Source of the DNA: Kingella_B sp963529665
Lineage (GTDB): Bacteria; Pseudomonadota; Gammaproteobacteria; Burkholderiales; Neisseriaceae
DNA: 45,580 bases
Direction of reading: 5' to 3'
Assembly (NCBI GenBank): GCA_963529665.1
Contig: CAUSAG010000019.1
Span: 1-45,580, forward strand
Positions 1 to 7,897 of the stretch are shown here, piece after piece. The position numbers and the translations under genes are program-made. The notes beneath the pieces are model-generated. The model saw only the letters and a list, made by a program, of their open reading frames with translations. It was not told the origin of the DNA and did not search any database. Every line of letters starts with the position of its first letter. Positions within the stretch are counted from its first letter, which is position 1.

Positions 1-55
1 GAGCACCTGACTTGTAATCAGGGGGTCGCGAGTTCGATTCCTGCCGCCGGCACCA
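1..55 (+). tRNA. tRNA-Thr(TGT), 3' portion
   Basis: The window opens inside a tRNA. An anticodon stem CCTGA/TCAGG encloses the loop CTTGTAA, giving anticodon TGT (Thr). A T-arm with loop TTCGATT follows, then the acceptor strand and an encoded CCA ending at 55. The 5' half lies before the window. The T-stem has one A-C mismatch. The overall shape resembles bacterial tRNA-Thr(UGU). Confidence 0.9.
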
Positions 56-60
56 ATTAA

Positions 61-89
61 AAAAGCAGCTAAATTCAGCTGCTTTTTTT
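61..89 (+). terminator. Rho-independent terminator after tRNA-Thr
   Basis: Perfect 7-bp stem AGCAGCT/AGCTGCT (64-70 and 77-83) with a 6-base loop, followed at once by a run of T. It lies a few bases after the tRNA CCA end, so it probably terminates the tRNA transcript. It is not built from DUS, unlike most terminators in this window. Confidence 0.85.
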
Positions 90-167
90 CATTTGTCGCA
101 CAAATAAAACGCTTTTCCCTAAAAAACTTTACATTTGCTAAGATAAAGCAACACTCAAAGCGAGATT

Positions 168-176
168 TGGTATAAT
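168..176 (+). promoter_or_regulatory. Extended -10 promoter upstream of pilF
   Basis: TGGTATAAT carries a perfect -10 TATAAT (171-176) preceded by the TG of an extended -10. The hexamer 17 bp upstream (GCAACA) is a poor -35, as expected for an extended -10 promoter. It would give a leader of about 80 nt before pilF. Confidence 0.6.
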
Positions 177-206
177 CGCCCAAGAAATTTACAGTTTAAC
201 GCAACA

Positions 207-234
207 AGGCAGCCCGAGGTTTTTCAGGCTGCCT
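207..234. repeat. DUS inverted pair in the pilF leader
   Basis: An imperfect forward DUS (AGGCAGCCCGAG) and an exact reverse DUS (TTCAGGCTGCCT) face each other across about 4 bases, between the pilF promoter and its start. The hairpin would sit in the 5' leader and has no T-run after it, so it is more likely a leader structure or attenuator than a full terminator. Confidence 0.6.
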
Positions 235-264
235 AATTAAGCATAAAAATAAACAGGAAGCAGC

Positions 265-1950
265 ATGAGTATTGGTTTATTGCGTATTTTGGTACAGCAA
301 AAACTTGTTCCACAAGACAATATTGAAAAATATCAAACAGCAGTAAAGGCGGAAAAACCCGTTTTACCCCTGCTTTTTAACGACAAAATCATTACGCCAG
401 AAGCGTTGGCAGAATTGTGCGCCCGCTTGTTTAATTACCCTGTTTTGGATTTGAATTACTATCCGCGCAGCCGCGTAATTAAAGATGTGATGACATCGGA
501 ACAAATGAAAGAATTTCGTTGTATCCCATTGTTGAAGCGCGGACGTTCTTTGTATGTGGGCGTTTCGGACCCCACACAAATCCAAAATGTGCAAAAACTG
601 GCGTTCGCATCGGGATTGCAAGTTGAGCTGGTTGTGGTGCGTGATGATCAATTAACCAATGTGCTGGATTGGTTTGGTCAAAGCAACAACGAATTGCTTA
701 AAGAGATGGATGTTGCCGCCGCGCAGCTGGAAAGTGGTCAAGCTCCTGCAATGATTGTGGATGGTGTGGAAGAAGAGGATGGTCCTGTTGCCCGCTTCAT
801 CCAGAAAATTCTTTCAGACGCTGTTCAGTCAGGCGCATCTGATATTCACTTTGAATTTTATGAATTTATGGCGCGCGTTCGCTTCCGTACCGATGGTCAG
901 TTGCGTGAAGTGGTGCAACCGCCGCTTTCTGTGCGCAACCAGTTGGCATCGCGGATTAAGGTGATGGCAAAAATGGATATTTCCGAAAAGCGTGTTCCGC
1001 AAGATGGTCGTATCCAGTTGCAATTTTCCAAAAACGCCAAAGCCATTGACTTTCGTGTGAACACCATGCCTTGTTTGTTTGGCGAAAAAGTGGTGATGCG
1101 TATTTTGAATTCAGACGCAGCCAGCTTGAATATTGACCAACTAGGCTTTGAAGATTTCCAAAAAGAACTGATTTTGGAAGCCATTAACCGTCCATACGGC
1201 ATGGTGTTGGTAACGGGACCAACAGGTTCAGGTAAAACGGTATCGCTCTACACTTGCTTAAATATTCTTAATACCGAAGACATCAATATTTCTACCGCAG
1301 AAGACCCTGCAGAGATTAACTTGCCGGGGATCAACCAAGTAAACGTGAATGATAAGCAGGGTTTAACATTTGAGGCTGCGCTAAAAGCATTCCTGCGGCA
1401 AGACCCGGATGTTATCATGATTGGTGAGATTCGTGATTTGGGAACTGCTGATATTGCAATTAAAGCGGCGCAAACAGGGCACATGGTATTCTCAACCTTG
1501 CATACCAATAATGCACCGGCGACATTGTCACGTATGCTCAATATGGGCGTGGCACCATTTAATATTGCTAGTGCCGTAAACTTGATTATGGCGCAACGTT
1601 TGGCGCGTCGTTTATGTGTGGCTTGTAAGCAGCCGATGGAACGTCCGCCTAAAGAAGCATTGTTGGACGTGGGCTTCTCAGAAGAGGATTTGGCAAAAGA
1701 GTGGACAATGTATCGTCCTGTTGGTTGCGATGCTTGTAAGGGCAAGGGGTATAAAGGGCGTGCTGGCTTATATGAAGTAATGCCTATGACCGAAAAAATG
1801 AAAGCAGTCATTATGAAGGGCGGTACAGAAGTAGATATTGCCAATATTGCTTACGAAGAAGGATTGGTGGATTTGCGTCGTTCTGGATTGTTGAAAGTTA
1901 TGCAAGGTATTACTTCATTGGAGGAAGTAATTGCAACAACAAATGAATAA
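265..1950 (+). CDS. pilF: Type IV pilus assembly ATPase PilF (PilB family)
   Basis: Hexameric cytoplasmic ATPase that powers pilus extension (PilB elsewhere, PilF in Neisseria). The 561-residue length fits the family. An N-terminal GspE/T2SE region is followed by the P-loop GPTGSGKT (about 318-325), an Asp box with AEDPAE, Walker B DVIMIGEIRD (about 382-391) and the His box GHMVFSTLHTN. The C-terminal zinc motif uses two CxxC pairs (Cys451/454 and 488/491), which separates assembly ATPases from the retraction ATPase PilT. The ATG follows an AGGAAG Shine-Dalgarno. It heads the pilF-pilG-pilD-coaE-zapD block. It has no internal DUS. Confidence 0.96.
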   Translation: MSIGLLRILVQQKLVPQDNIEKYQTAVKAEKPVLPLLFNDKIITPEALAELCARLFNYPVLDLNYYPRSRVIKDVMTSEQMKEFRCIPLLKRGRSLYVGVSDPTQIQNVQKLAFASGLQVELVVVRDDQLTNVLDWFGQSNNELLKEMDVAAAQLESGQAPAMIVDGVEEEDGPVARFIQKILSDAVQSGASDIHFEFYEFMARVRFRTDGQLREVVQPPLSVRNQLASRIKVMAKMDISEKRVPQDGRIQLQFSKNAKAIDFRVNTMPCLFGEKVVMRILNSDAASLNIDQLGFEDFQKELILEAINRPYGMVLVTGPTGSGKTVSLYTCLNILNTEDINISTAEDPAEINLPGINQVNVNDKQGLTFEAALKAFLRQDPDVIMIGEIRDLGTADIAIKAAQTGHMVFSTLHTNNAPATLSRMLNMGVAPFNIASAVNLIMAQRLARRLCVACKQPMERPPKEALLDVGFSEEDLAKEWTMYRPVGCDACKGKGYKGRAGLYEVMPMTEKMKAVIMKGGTEVDIANIAYEEGLVDLRRSGLLKVMQGITSLEEVIATTNE

Positions 1951-1973
1951 TTGTCTAAATTGAAGGAATTATT

Positions 1974-3257
1974 ATGGCATCTCTAGCAAAACCTGCTAAA
2001 AAAGCAGCTCCCAAGAAAGTAGTAGCAAAAAAGCCTGCTGCAAATGTTAAGAAAGTAGAAAAAGGCAACCGCTATCAGTTTGAAGGCAAAAGCCTGCAAA
2101 GTGATTCGATTGTGCGCGGTGAGGTGGTTGCGAAAACAGAAGACGAAGCACGCCAAAAGTTAGCCCGCCGCCAAATCAAAATCATTCAACTGACAAAAAT
2201 GAAAAAACAACGCCAGAAGAAGATTACTTCTGCAGATATTACGGTGTTTACACGTCAGTTATCTACTATGATGAAAGCGGGTTTGCCATTGATGCAAGCA
2301 TTTGATATTGTAGCGAAAGGTCATTCTAATGCAGCAATGACCAATTTGCTACTGGATGTAAAAAATAGCGTTGAGCAAGGTAATTCCTTGGCAAGTTCTT
2401 TTTCACAACATCCTAAATATTTTGATAAATTTTATTGCAACTTGGTTGCTGCTGGCGAAGCGGGTGGTGTATTGGAAGGTTTGCTAGATAAGTTGGCAAC
2501 CTATATGGAAAAAACACAAGCCATTAAGAAAAAAGTAAAAAGTGCGCTCACTTATCCGATTGCTGTGATTGTGGTGGCGATTGTGCTCATCATTGTTATG
2601 ATGATGTTTGTATTGCCATCATTTAAGAAAATCTATGACGGTCTGGGTGCAGAATTACCAGGTTTGACGCAATGGATGATGAATTTGTCTGATTTTTTTG
2701 TAAATCAAGGATGGATAATTATTCCAATATTGATTGGTGCGATAGTTGGCTTAGTTCAATTTCATAAACGTTCTCCTGCATTTCAAAAACGCGTGGATGG
2801 ATGGTTACTGAAAATGCCTATTTTTGGTGAAATTGTGCGCAAAGCAACGGTTGCACGTTGGGCGCGTACAACAGCAACTCTGTTTACTGCAGGTGTGCCG
2901 TTGGTGGAAGTGTTGGATTCTGTTGCAGGTGCATCAGGCAATATTATCTACGAAGAAGCTACTTATGAAATTCGCAGCAAAGTGAATCAAGGTATTTCGC
3001 TCACATCAGGTATGCAAGCATCAGGTATTTTTCCTAATATGGTGGTGCAAATGACCTCCATTGGTGAAGAATCAGGTGCATTGGATGATATGTTAAATAA
3101 AGTAGCTGAGTTTTATGAAGATGAGGTGGATGCGGCAGTAGCGACACTTTCATCCTTAATGGAACCCATCATTATGGTTGTATTAGGTAGTATTGTAGGT
3201 GTAATTTTGGTTGCGATGTATCTGCCATTATTCAACATGGGCGATGCAATCGGTTAA
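1974..3257 (+). CDS. pilG: Type IV pilus inner-membrane platform protein PilG (PilC/GspF family)
   Basis: Polytopic platform protein that couples the PilF motor to pilin polymerisation (PilC in Pseudomonas, PilG in Neisseria). Two T2SF domains are visible: one starting near residue 85 (TRQLSTMMKAGLPL) and its repeat near 290 (ARTTATLFTAGVPL). Hydrophobic segments lie at about 193-213, 250-265 and 400-422. The first 50 residues are unusually rich in Lys and Ala and are probably disordered. It starts 23 bp after pilF with a GAAGGA Shine-Dalgarno, so the two are probably co-transcribed. The 427-residue length is slightly above typical because of that basic tail. Confidence 0.95.
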   Translation: MASLAKPAKKAAPKKVVAKKPAANVKKVEKGNRYQFEGKSLQSDSIVRGEVVAKTEDEARQKLARRQIKIIQLTKMKKQRQKKITSADITVFTRQLSTMMKAGLPLMQAFDIVAKGHSNAAMTNLLLDVKNSVEQGNSLASSFSQHPKYFDKFYCNLVAAGEAGGVLEGLLDKLATYMEKTQAIKKKVKSALTYPIAVIVVAIVLIIVMMMFVLPSFKKIYDGLGAELPGLTQWMMNLSDFFVNQGWIIIPILIGAIVGLVQFHKRSPAFQKRVDGWLLKMPIFGEIVRKATVARWARTTATLFTAGVPLVEVLDSVAGASGNIIYEEATYEIRSKVNQGISLTSGMQASGIFPNMVVQMTSIGEESGALDDMLNKVAEFYEDEVDAAVATLSSLMEPIIMVVLGSIVGVILVAMYLPLFNMGDAIG

Positions 3258-3267
3258 GGAATAAACA

Positions 3268-4101
3268 TTGGATATTATTATTGTCTTTGCTGTTATCTTT
3301 GGTCTAGCAGTTGGCAGTTTTCTCAATGTGGTCATTTATCGCTTGCCCGTGTGGCTGAATAATACGTGGACACGGGCAGCGAGAGAACATTTGGAACTGG
3401 AAGCCATTGAGCAGCCTGCTTTTAACTTAATCACGCCGCCATCACGCTGCGGAAATTGCGGGGCTGGCGTTAAGCCTTGGCAAAATATTCCTGTGATTAG
3501 TTGGTTGATTTTGCGTGGCAAATGCTATTCTTGTCATACGCCGATCAGTATCCGCTATCCCTTGGTGGAATTGCTAACAGGTGTGTTGTTTGGGCTGATG
3601 GCATGGCAATATGGCTATTCGCTGGAAACCATCGGCGCGTGCGTATTTACGGCATATGTGATTGCGATGACGTTTATTGATGCGGATACGCAATTATTGC
3701 CTGACGAGTTGACCTTGCCATTGATATGGTTCGGGTTGCTGTTTAACTTGAAAACAAGTTTTGTGCCATTGGAACAAGCAGTTATTGGCGCAATGGTGGG
3801 CTATATGAGCCTGTGGGCGTTGTATTGGGCATTTAAGCTACTCACAGGCAAAGAGGGCATGGGCTACGGCGATTTCAAATTGCTGGCGGCAATTGGTGCT
3901 TGGTTGGGCGTTGCTGTTTTGCCTATTGTTTTGCTTGTGGCTTCTCTTGTGGGTATTGCGGCGTTTTTAGTGAAACGCATTGCGCGCAATACACCCATGG
4001 CATTTGGTCCATGCTTGGCAGTTGCTGGCTGGTTTGTGTTTTTGTTTCATGGTTCAGTCGGCGGATTTATTCGTTGGTGGCTAATGAAATCAGGCTTTTA
4101 A
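3268..4101 (+). CDS. pilD: Prepilin peptidase / N-methyltransferase PilD
   Basis: Bifunctional inner-membrane aspartyl protease and methylase that matures type IV prepilins. The cytoplasmic loop carries the two CxxC pairs of the family (Cys61/64 and Cys86/89). Both catalytic Asp motifs are present: FIDAD near residue 138 and GYGD near residue 202. Seven or eight membrane helices are apparent. The start is a TTG, chosen because AAGGA lies 7 bases upstream, no in-frame ATG exists before conserved sequence, and this start gives the conserved hydrophobic N-terminus ending NVVIYRLP. It begins 10 bp after pilG. Confidence 0.94.
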   Translation: MDIIIVFAVIFGLAVGSFLNVVIYRLPVWLNNTWTRAAREHLELEAIEQPAFNLITPPSRCGNCGAGVKPWQNIPVISWLILRGKCYSCHTPISIRYPLVELLTGVLFGLMAWQYGYSLETIGACVFTAYVIAMTFIDADTQLLPDELTLPLIWFGLLFNLKTSFVPLEQAVIGAMVGYMSLWALYWAFKLLTGKEGMGYGDFKLLAAIGAWLGVAVLPIVLLVASLVGIAAFLVKRIARNTPMAFGPCLAVAGWFVFLFHGSVGGFIRWWLMKSGF

Positions 4102-4102
4102 G

Positions 4103-4711
4103 ATGACTGTTTGGATTGGGCTAACAGGTGGAATCGGTAGTGGCAAGAGTCAAGTCGCTGCCGATTTTTCTGCTTTGGGTGTGCCGAGAATTGATGCGGA
4201 TGCAATTGCGCGGCAGCTTACGCAAACGGAGGATAGCGTGGCATTGCAGCAGATTCGCCAGCAGTTTGGTGATGATGCGATTACGCTTTCAGGCTGCCTT
4301 AATCGCGCTTATATGCGCGATCGGGTGTTTGCGGATGAGCAAGAGAAGGCGAAGTTGGAGGCAATTTTGCATCCGTTGATTTTTGCGGAAATTCAGCAGC
4401 AGCAAAAGGGTTTTCAGGCTGCCTATGGTGTGGTGGAAATTCCTACTTTGATAGAACATCCTATTTTTCAATCACTTGTGCAGCGGATTTTGGTGGTTAC
4501 TTGCCCCGATAATATTCGTGTGCAGCGTGTGATGGCGCGCAATGGTTTGACAGAAGCAGCTGTTCGCGCCATTATGGCTAGCCAAGTGAGCGATGAAGTG
4601 CGTGTGCGCGTTGCAGATGATGTGATTGCCAATATAGGCAGCCTGAAAGATTTGCAGCAAGCGGTTGAACGGCAACATCGCGCGTATTTAGCGTTGTTTC
4701 AGGCTGCCTGA
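4103..4711 (+). CDS. coaE: Dephospho-CoA kinase
   Basis: Last enzyme of coenzyme A synthesis, phosphorylating dephospho-CoA at the 3' ribose hydroxyl. The N-terminal P-loop GLTGGIGSGKS (about 6-16), the following DADAIAR and the LxEAILHPLIF motif are diagnostic; 202 residues is normal. The ATG comes one base after the pilD stop, implying translational coupling. Three DUS lie within the coding sequence and appear as LSGCL, FQAAY and GSLKD. A fourth supplies the last codons and stop (FQAA-TGA). Confidence 0.95.
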   Translation: MTVWIGLTGGIGSGKSQVAADFSALGVPRIDADAIARQLTQTEDSVALQQIRQQFGDDAITLSGCLNRAYMRDRVFADEQEKAKLEAILHPLIFAEIQQQQKGFQAAYGVVEIPTLIEHPIFQSLVQRILVVTCPDNIRVQRVMARNGLTEAAVRAIMASQVSDEVRVRVADDVIANIGSLKDLQQAVERQHRAYLALFQAA

Positions 4712-4751
4712 AACGATGTTTTGCTAGTGAAACACAAGGAAAATCAGATAG

Positions 4752-5504
4752 ATGTTGAATTTTGACCACCCATTGACTGAGCGCGTTCGCAGCTTGATTC
4801 GCATTGAGCATTTGTTCAACCGCTTCAACCATGCCACCTCTGGCGATGATAAATGGTCGCACCATATTGCGTTGAGCACGTTGTTTGAGATTATGGAAAG
4901 CTCGTCGCGTGCGGAATTGAAGTTGGATATTTTGCAGGAGTTGGAACGCCAACGGCAAAGTGAGAAATATCAAAATGATGCGCCGATGTTGGAGCGGTTG
5001 AACCAAACGGCGCAGAATTTGCAGGAAGTGCAGCAAAAATTTGGGCAGCATATTCGTGAAAATGAATGGCTGATGGCGGTAAAACAGCGGATGCTGGTGG
5101 CGGGCGGAACAACGCCTGTTGAGTTGCCGAGTTATTATTTTTGGCAAAAGGTTGATGCGGCAAAGCGCAGGCAGGATTTGCATCGTTGGAGCGAATTTAT
5201 GATGCCAACCTATCATGCGGTGCATTTGCTGCTGGAAATTTTGCGTAGAAATCAAGTTGTTGTGCAATGCCATGCCGAAGCAGGGCATTATGAACACAGC
5301 AAAATGGAACAAAATATTCATTTGCTTACGATTGAAATTCCGCAAAGTTTGGGGGCGTTGCCTGAGGTATCGGCGAATAAATATTTCACGCATATTCGTT
5401 TTGTGCAGGCAAGCCAAGAGGGGATGCGGGGCGAGGTTATCCCGCAGGATATTGATTTTAAAATGATTGTGTGTAGTTTTGAGGGTGATTTTGCTATGCG
5501 TTAG
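4752..5504 (+). CDS. zapD: Cell division protein ZapD (YacF)
   Basis: FtsZ-associated protein that bundles Z-ring filaments in the cytoplasm (formerly DUF1342). The N-terminus FDHPLTERVRSLIRIEHLF and the long alpha-helical, charged middle are typical, and 250 residues matches the family. It has an AAGGA Shine-Dalgarno. Position after coaE is conserved in beta- and gammaproteobacteria, where yacG often follows; no yacG is seen here. The stop TAG overlaps a one-mismatch DUS (AGGTAGCCTGAA). Confidence 0.93.
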   Translation: MLNFDHPLTERVRSLIRIEHLFNRFNHATSGDDKWSHHIALSTLFEIMESSSRAELKLDILQELERQRQSEKYQNDAPMLERLNQTAQNLQEVQQKFGQHIRENEWLMAVKQRMLVAGGTTPVELPSYYFWQKVDAAKRRQDLHRWSEFMMPTYHAVHLLLEILRRNQVVVQCHAEAGHYEHSKMEQNIHLLTIEIPQSLGALPEVSANKYFTHIRFVQASQEGMRGEVIPQDIDFKMIVCSFEGDFAMR

Positions 5505-5539
5505 GTAGCCTGAAAACTGCGCCCTGAACCGAGAACATC

Positions 5540-6016
5540 ATGACACGACTTGAATACATCGCATCCGAATTGACTGTGCGTAAACAAAAAATCACGTGTG
5601 CCGAATCGTGCACGGGTGGGCTGTTGGCAGCGGAATTAACCAGCATTGCGGGCAGCTCGGCGTTTTTTGAGCGGGCGTATATCACGTATTCCAATCAGGC
5701 AAAAGAGCAGTTGGTGAATGTGAACGGCGATACGCTGCGGCATTATGGTGCGGTGAGCGAAGAAGTGGTGCGCGAGATGGCGCTGGGGGCGTTGATTGCG
5801 GCGAAAAGCGATTACGCGCTGAGCGTTTCGGGCATTGCGGGCCCTGATGGTGGCACGAATGATAAGCCTGTTGGCACGGTGTGGTTTGGCTTTGCTACCA
5901 AGCAGCGCATTTGGGCAAAGCAGTGTCATTTTAAGGGCGATCGCAAGGCGGTGCGGGAACAGGCGGTGCAGTATGCGTTGGCGATTTTGGAACATTATTT
6001 GAAAACAACAAAATGA
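5540..6016 (+). CDS. pncC: Nicotinamide-nucleotide amidohydrolase PncC (CinA C-terminal family)
   Basis: Deamidates nicotinamide mononucleotide in pyridine nucleotide recycling. The 158-residue protein is a stand-alone CinA C-terminal domain, with the N-terminal CAESCTGG motif (about 20-27), the AYITYSNQAK segment, and SVSGIAGPDGGTNDKPVGTVWFG in the centre, which is split here by the usual loop residues. There is no N-terminal MoaB-like domain, so it is PncC rather than full CinA. It lies 35 bp after zapD. Confidence 0.92.
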   Translation: MTRLEYIASELTVRKQKITCAESCTGGLLAAELTSIAGSSAFFERAYITYSNQAKEQLVNVNGDTLRHYGAVSEEVVREMALGALIAAKSDYALSVSGIAGPDGGTNDKPVGTVWFGFATKQRIWAKQCHFKGDRKAVREQAVQYALAILEHYLKTTK

Positions 6017-6059
6017 TTTTCAGGCTGCCTGATGCAAAACGGCAGCCTGAAAACTTTTT
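6017..6059 (+). terminator. DUS-pair terminator after pncC
   Basis: Two inverted DUS form a 13-bp perfect stem (6017-6029 with 6041-6053) with an 11-base loop and a C plus T5 tail, right after the pncC stop. This is the usual neisserial arrangement of paired uptake sequences acting as a rho-independent terminator. Confidence 0.8.
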
Positions 6060-6073
6060 ACAAGGAATAAACC

Positions 6074-6694
6074 ATGACTCAATTTTTTACGATTCATCCT
6101 GATAATCCGCAAGAGCGCTTGATTAAGCAGGCGGTGGAGATTGTGCGCAAGGGCGGTGTGATTGTGTATCCCACCGATTCGTGTTACGCGCTGGGCTGCG
6201 CGCTGGGCAATAAAACGGCGATGGAGCGGATTTTGGCGATTCGCAAGATTGATTTGAAGCATCATTTAACGCTGATGTGCGCGGATTTGAGCGATTTGGG
6301 CACTTATGCTAAGGTGGATAACAGCCAGTTTCGCCAGCTGAGAGCGGCAACGCCGGGCAGCTACACGTTTATTTTGCAGGCGACTAAGGAAGTACCGAAT
6401 CGCACTTTGCATCCGAAGCGCAAAACGATTGGGCTGCGCGTACCCGATAATGCGATTACACTGGCGCTGTTGCGCGAGCTGGGCGAGCCGATGTTGAGCA
6501 GCACGCTGATGCTGCCTGAAGATGATGAGCCTTTGACTGATCCGTATGAAATCCGCGATCGCTTGGCGCACGCGGTGGATGCCGTGATTGACGGCGGCTG
6601 GTGCGGCACAGAGCCGACAACGGTGATTGATATGACGGATGGGGTGGCGCTGGTGCGGCAGGGCAAGGGGGATGTGGCGTTGTTTGGACTGTGA
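6074..6694 (+). CDS. YciO-like Sua5/YrdC family protein
   Basis: 206 residues forming one YrdC-fold domain. KGGVIVYPTDSCYALGC (about 26-42), the KxxxL-type segment ILAIRKIDLKHHLTLMC and the PGSYTFIL region match the YciO/Sua5 family, whose TsaC/Sua5 members make threonylcarbamoyl-AMP for tRNA t6A37. The length and the DLKHHLTLMC form favour the YciO subgroup, whose precise role is less settled than that of TsaC. AAGGA precedes the ATG. Co-transcription with pncC is interrupted by a DUS terminator. Confidence 0.85.
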   Translation: MTQFFTIHPDNPQERLIKQAVEIVRKGGVIVYPTDSCYALGCALGNKTAMERILAIRKIDLKHHLTLMCADLSDLGTYAKVDNSQFRQLRAATPGSYTFILQATKEVPNRTLHPKRKTIGLRVPDNAITLALLRELGEPMLSSTLMLPEDDEPLTDPYEIRDRLAHAVDAVIDGGWCGTEPTTVIDMTDGVALVRQGKGDVALFGL

Positions 6695-6699
6695 TGCGT

Positions 6700-6793
6700 G
6701 TAGTAAAAGGCAGCCTGAAAACGATTGGATGCGTTTTCAGGCTGCCTAAATCAATTTTCAGGCTGCCGTTTTTGATTACGGCAGCCTGAAATT
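6700..6793. repeat. Cluster of four DUS between convergent genes
   Basis: Two exact DUS (6708-6719 forward, 6736-6747 reverse) and two with a changed first base (6757-6768 reverse, 6780-6791 forward) form two successive hairpins between the YciO-like gene and the convergent PD-(D/E)XK gene. T-rich and A-rich flanks mean they can terminate transcription from both sides. Confidence 0.75.
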
Positions 6794-6797
6794 TTGT

Positions 6798-7802
6798 TTA
6801 CAGCACTTTTGCCAACTGAGCCGCTAAGCCAGATAGCGTAACAAATGTGAGTTGATACATGCTGCTCAGCGACTTGGCTTGCGCTTCGTCCATGTTAGTA
6901 ACCAGTAGGATGAAATTGTCGGCAGGAAGATTCAAGCGTTTTCGCAAATTCAGATATTTATCTAAGCTTTGGCGGTATTCGCCCGTTTTGCATTCAATCA
7001 CGATGGGCTGTTTGCCGTGCGGCAGAAATAATACGTCCAATTCGTGCAAGTCTTCGTTGGCAAAGCGGATTTTTGCGCTGCGGGCGCAGGAGAAAGAGTA
7101 GTTTTTGCCGCGTTGCTTGGCTGCGGTGAGTATTTCGTTGAGCGCAAACCATTCTAGCCATGTGCCGTTGAAAAATTGGCGGATGGGCGTGGCGGATTGC
7201 AGTTTCAGGTGTACCAGCTTATCTTGCTTTTGATAGGTGTAACGCGCAAACAGGGTATGGCTATAAAATTCTCGGCAGATGTTGTTGATTTGCTGGGCTT
7301 CTTTTTGGCTGTATTTTTTCAGATCCAGATTCAAGCCGCTGTGGTTGTTGCGGTAGCTCCAAGCAATTTTGCCGATGATGTCTTGGAATACGGCGAAATT
7401 TTTGCCAATTTTTTCGGCGGCTTCGTCAAAGTAGCCGCTCATGTCGACGGCGGCGTAATCAAACTCGGGGGTGATTTGCTTGTGGGCAAACCAGTCGGCT
7501 AGCGGTTTGTGTTGCTCGGAGTTGGCTAGGATGTCGGTGTCGGAAAGTTTGACATCGCCCAAAGGATTGCTTTGGCTGTCATCCTGCGCCTGTTGTTGCT
7601 CGGGTTGCTCGCTGTCTTGGTTTTTCAAGGCATTGAGTTCGCGCACGGTGGCTGTCCAGCGGCTGATGATGTGTTGGATGAACGGCACGGTTTCATACAC
7701 GGTTACATCTTGCCCGCAGTTAGCACATTTGGTTGGTGGCATACTGCGGTGGATGATGTGTTCGCTGATGAATTTACAATGATTGCAACGATAAACGCCC
7801 AT
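6798..7802 (-). CDS. Zinc-ribbon protein with C-terminal PD-(D/E)XK nuclease-like domain
   Basis: No named family was recognised with certainty. The N-terminus carries two CxxC knuckles (Cys6/9 and Cys26/29), typical of a zinc ribbon. A low-complexity linker rich in Gln, Ser and Asp follows (about 60-95). The C-terminal third has the restriction-endonuclease-fold signature: Glu217 in GTWLEWFA, Asp256 in ELDVLF, and Glu270/Lys272 in VIECKTG, then a Rossmann-like VTNMDEAQAKSL strand-helix. The arrangement resembles the DUF1887 (Card1/Can2-type) nuclease half, but no CARF domain is seen before it. The catalytic residues are intact. Function, including any defence role, is inference. The gene stands alone between DUS clusters. 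Confidence 0.75.
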   Translation of the reverse strand: MGVYRCNHCKFISEHIIHRSMPPTKCANCGQDVTVYETVPFIQHIISRWTATVRELNALKNQDSEQPEQQQAQDDSQSNPLGDVKLSDTDILANSEQHKPLADWFAHKQITPEFDYAAVDMSGYFDEAAEKIGKNFAVFQDIIGKIAWSYRNNHSGLNLDLKKYSQKEAQQINNICREFYSHTLFARYTYQKQDKLVHLKLQSATPIRQFFNGTWLEWFALNEILTAAKQRGKNYSFSCARSAKIRFANEDLHELDVLFLPHGKQPIVIECKTGEYRQSLDKYLNLRKRLNLPADNFILLVTNMDEAQAKSLSSMYQLTFVTLSGLAAQLAKVL

Positions 7803-7897
7803 TGAATACGCTCTCTTTCTAATTGGGGACGGATTGATGGAATACTGGCAACCGTTTTCAGGCTGCCTTTATTTGCGGTTTCAGGCTGCCTCTGCGC

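Noticed and set aside
5505..5539. yacG expected after zapD
   Set aside because: The gap is only 35 bp and pncC follows; no four-cysteine small ORF is present.
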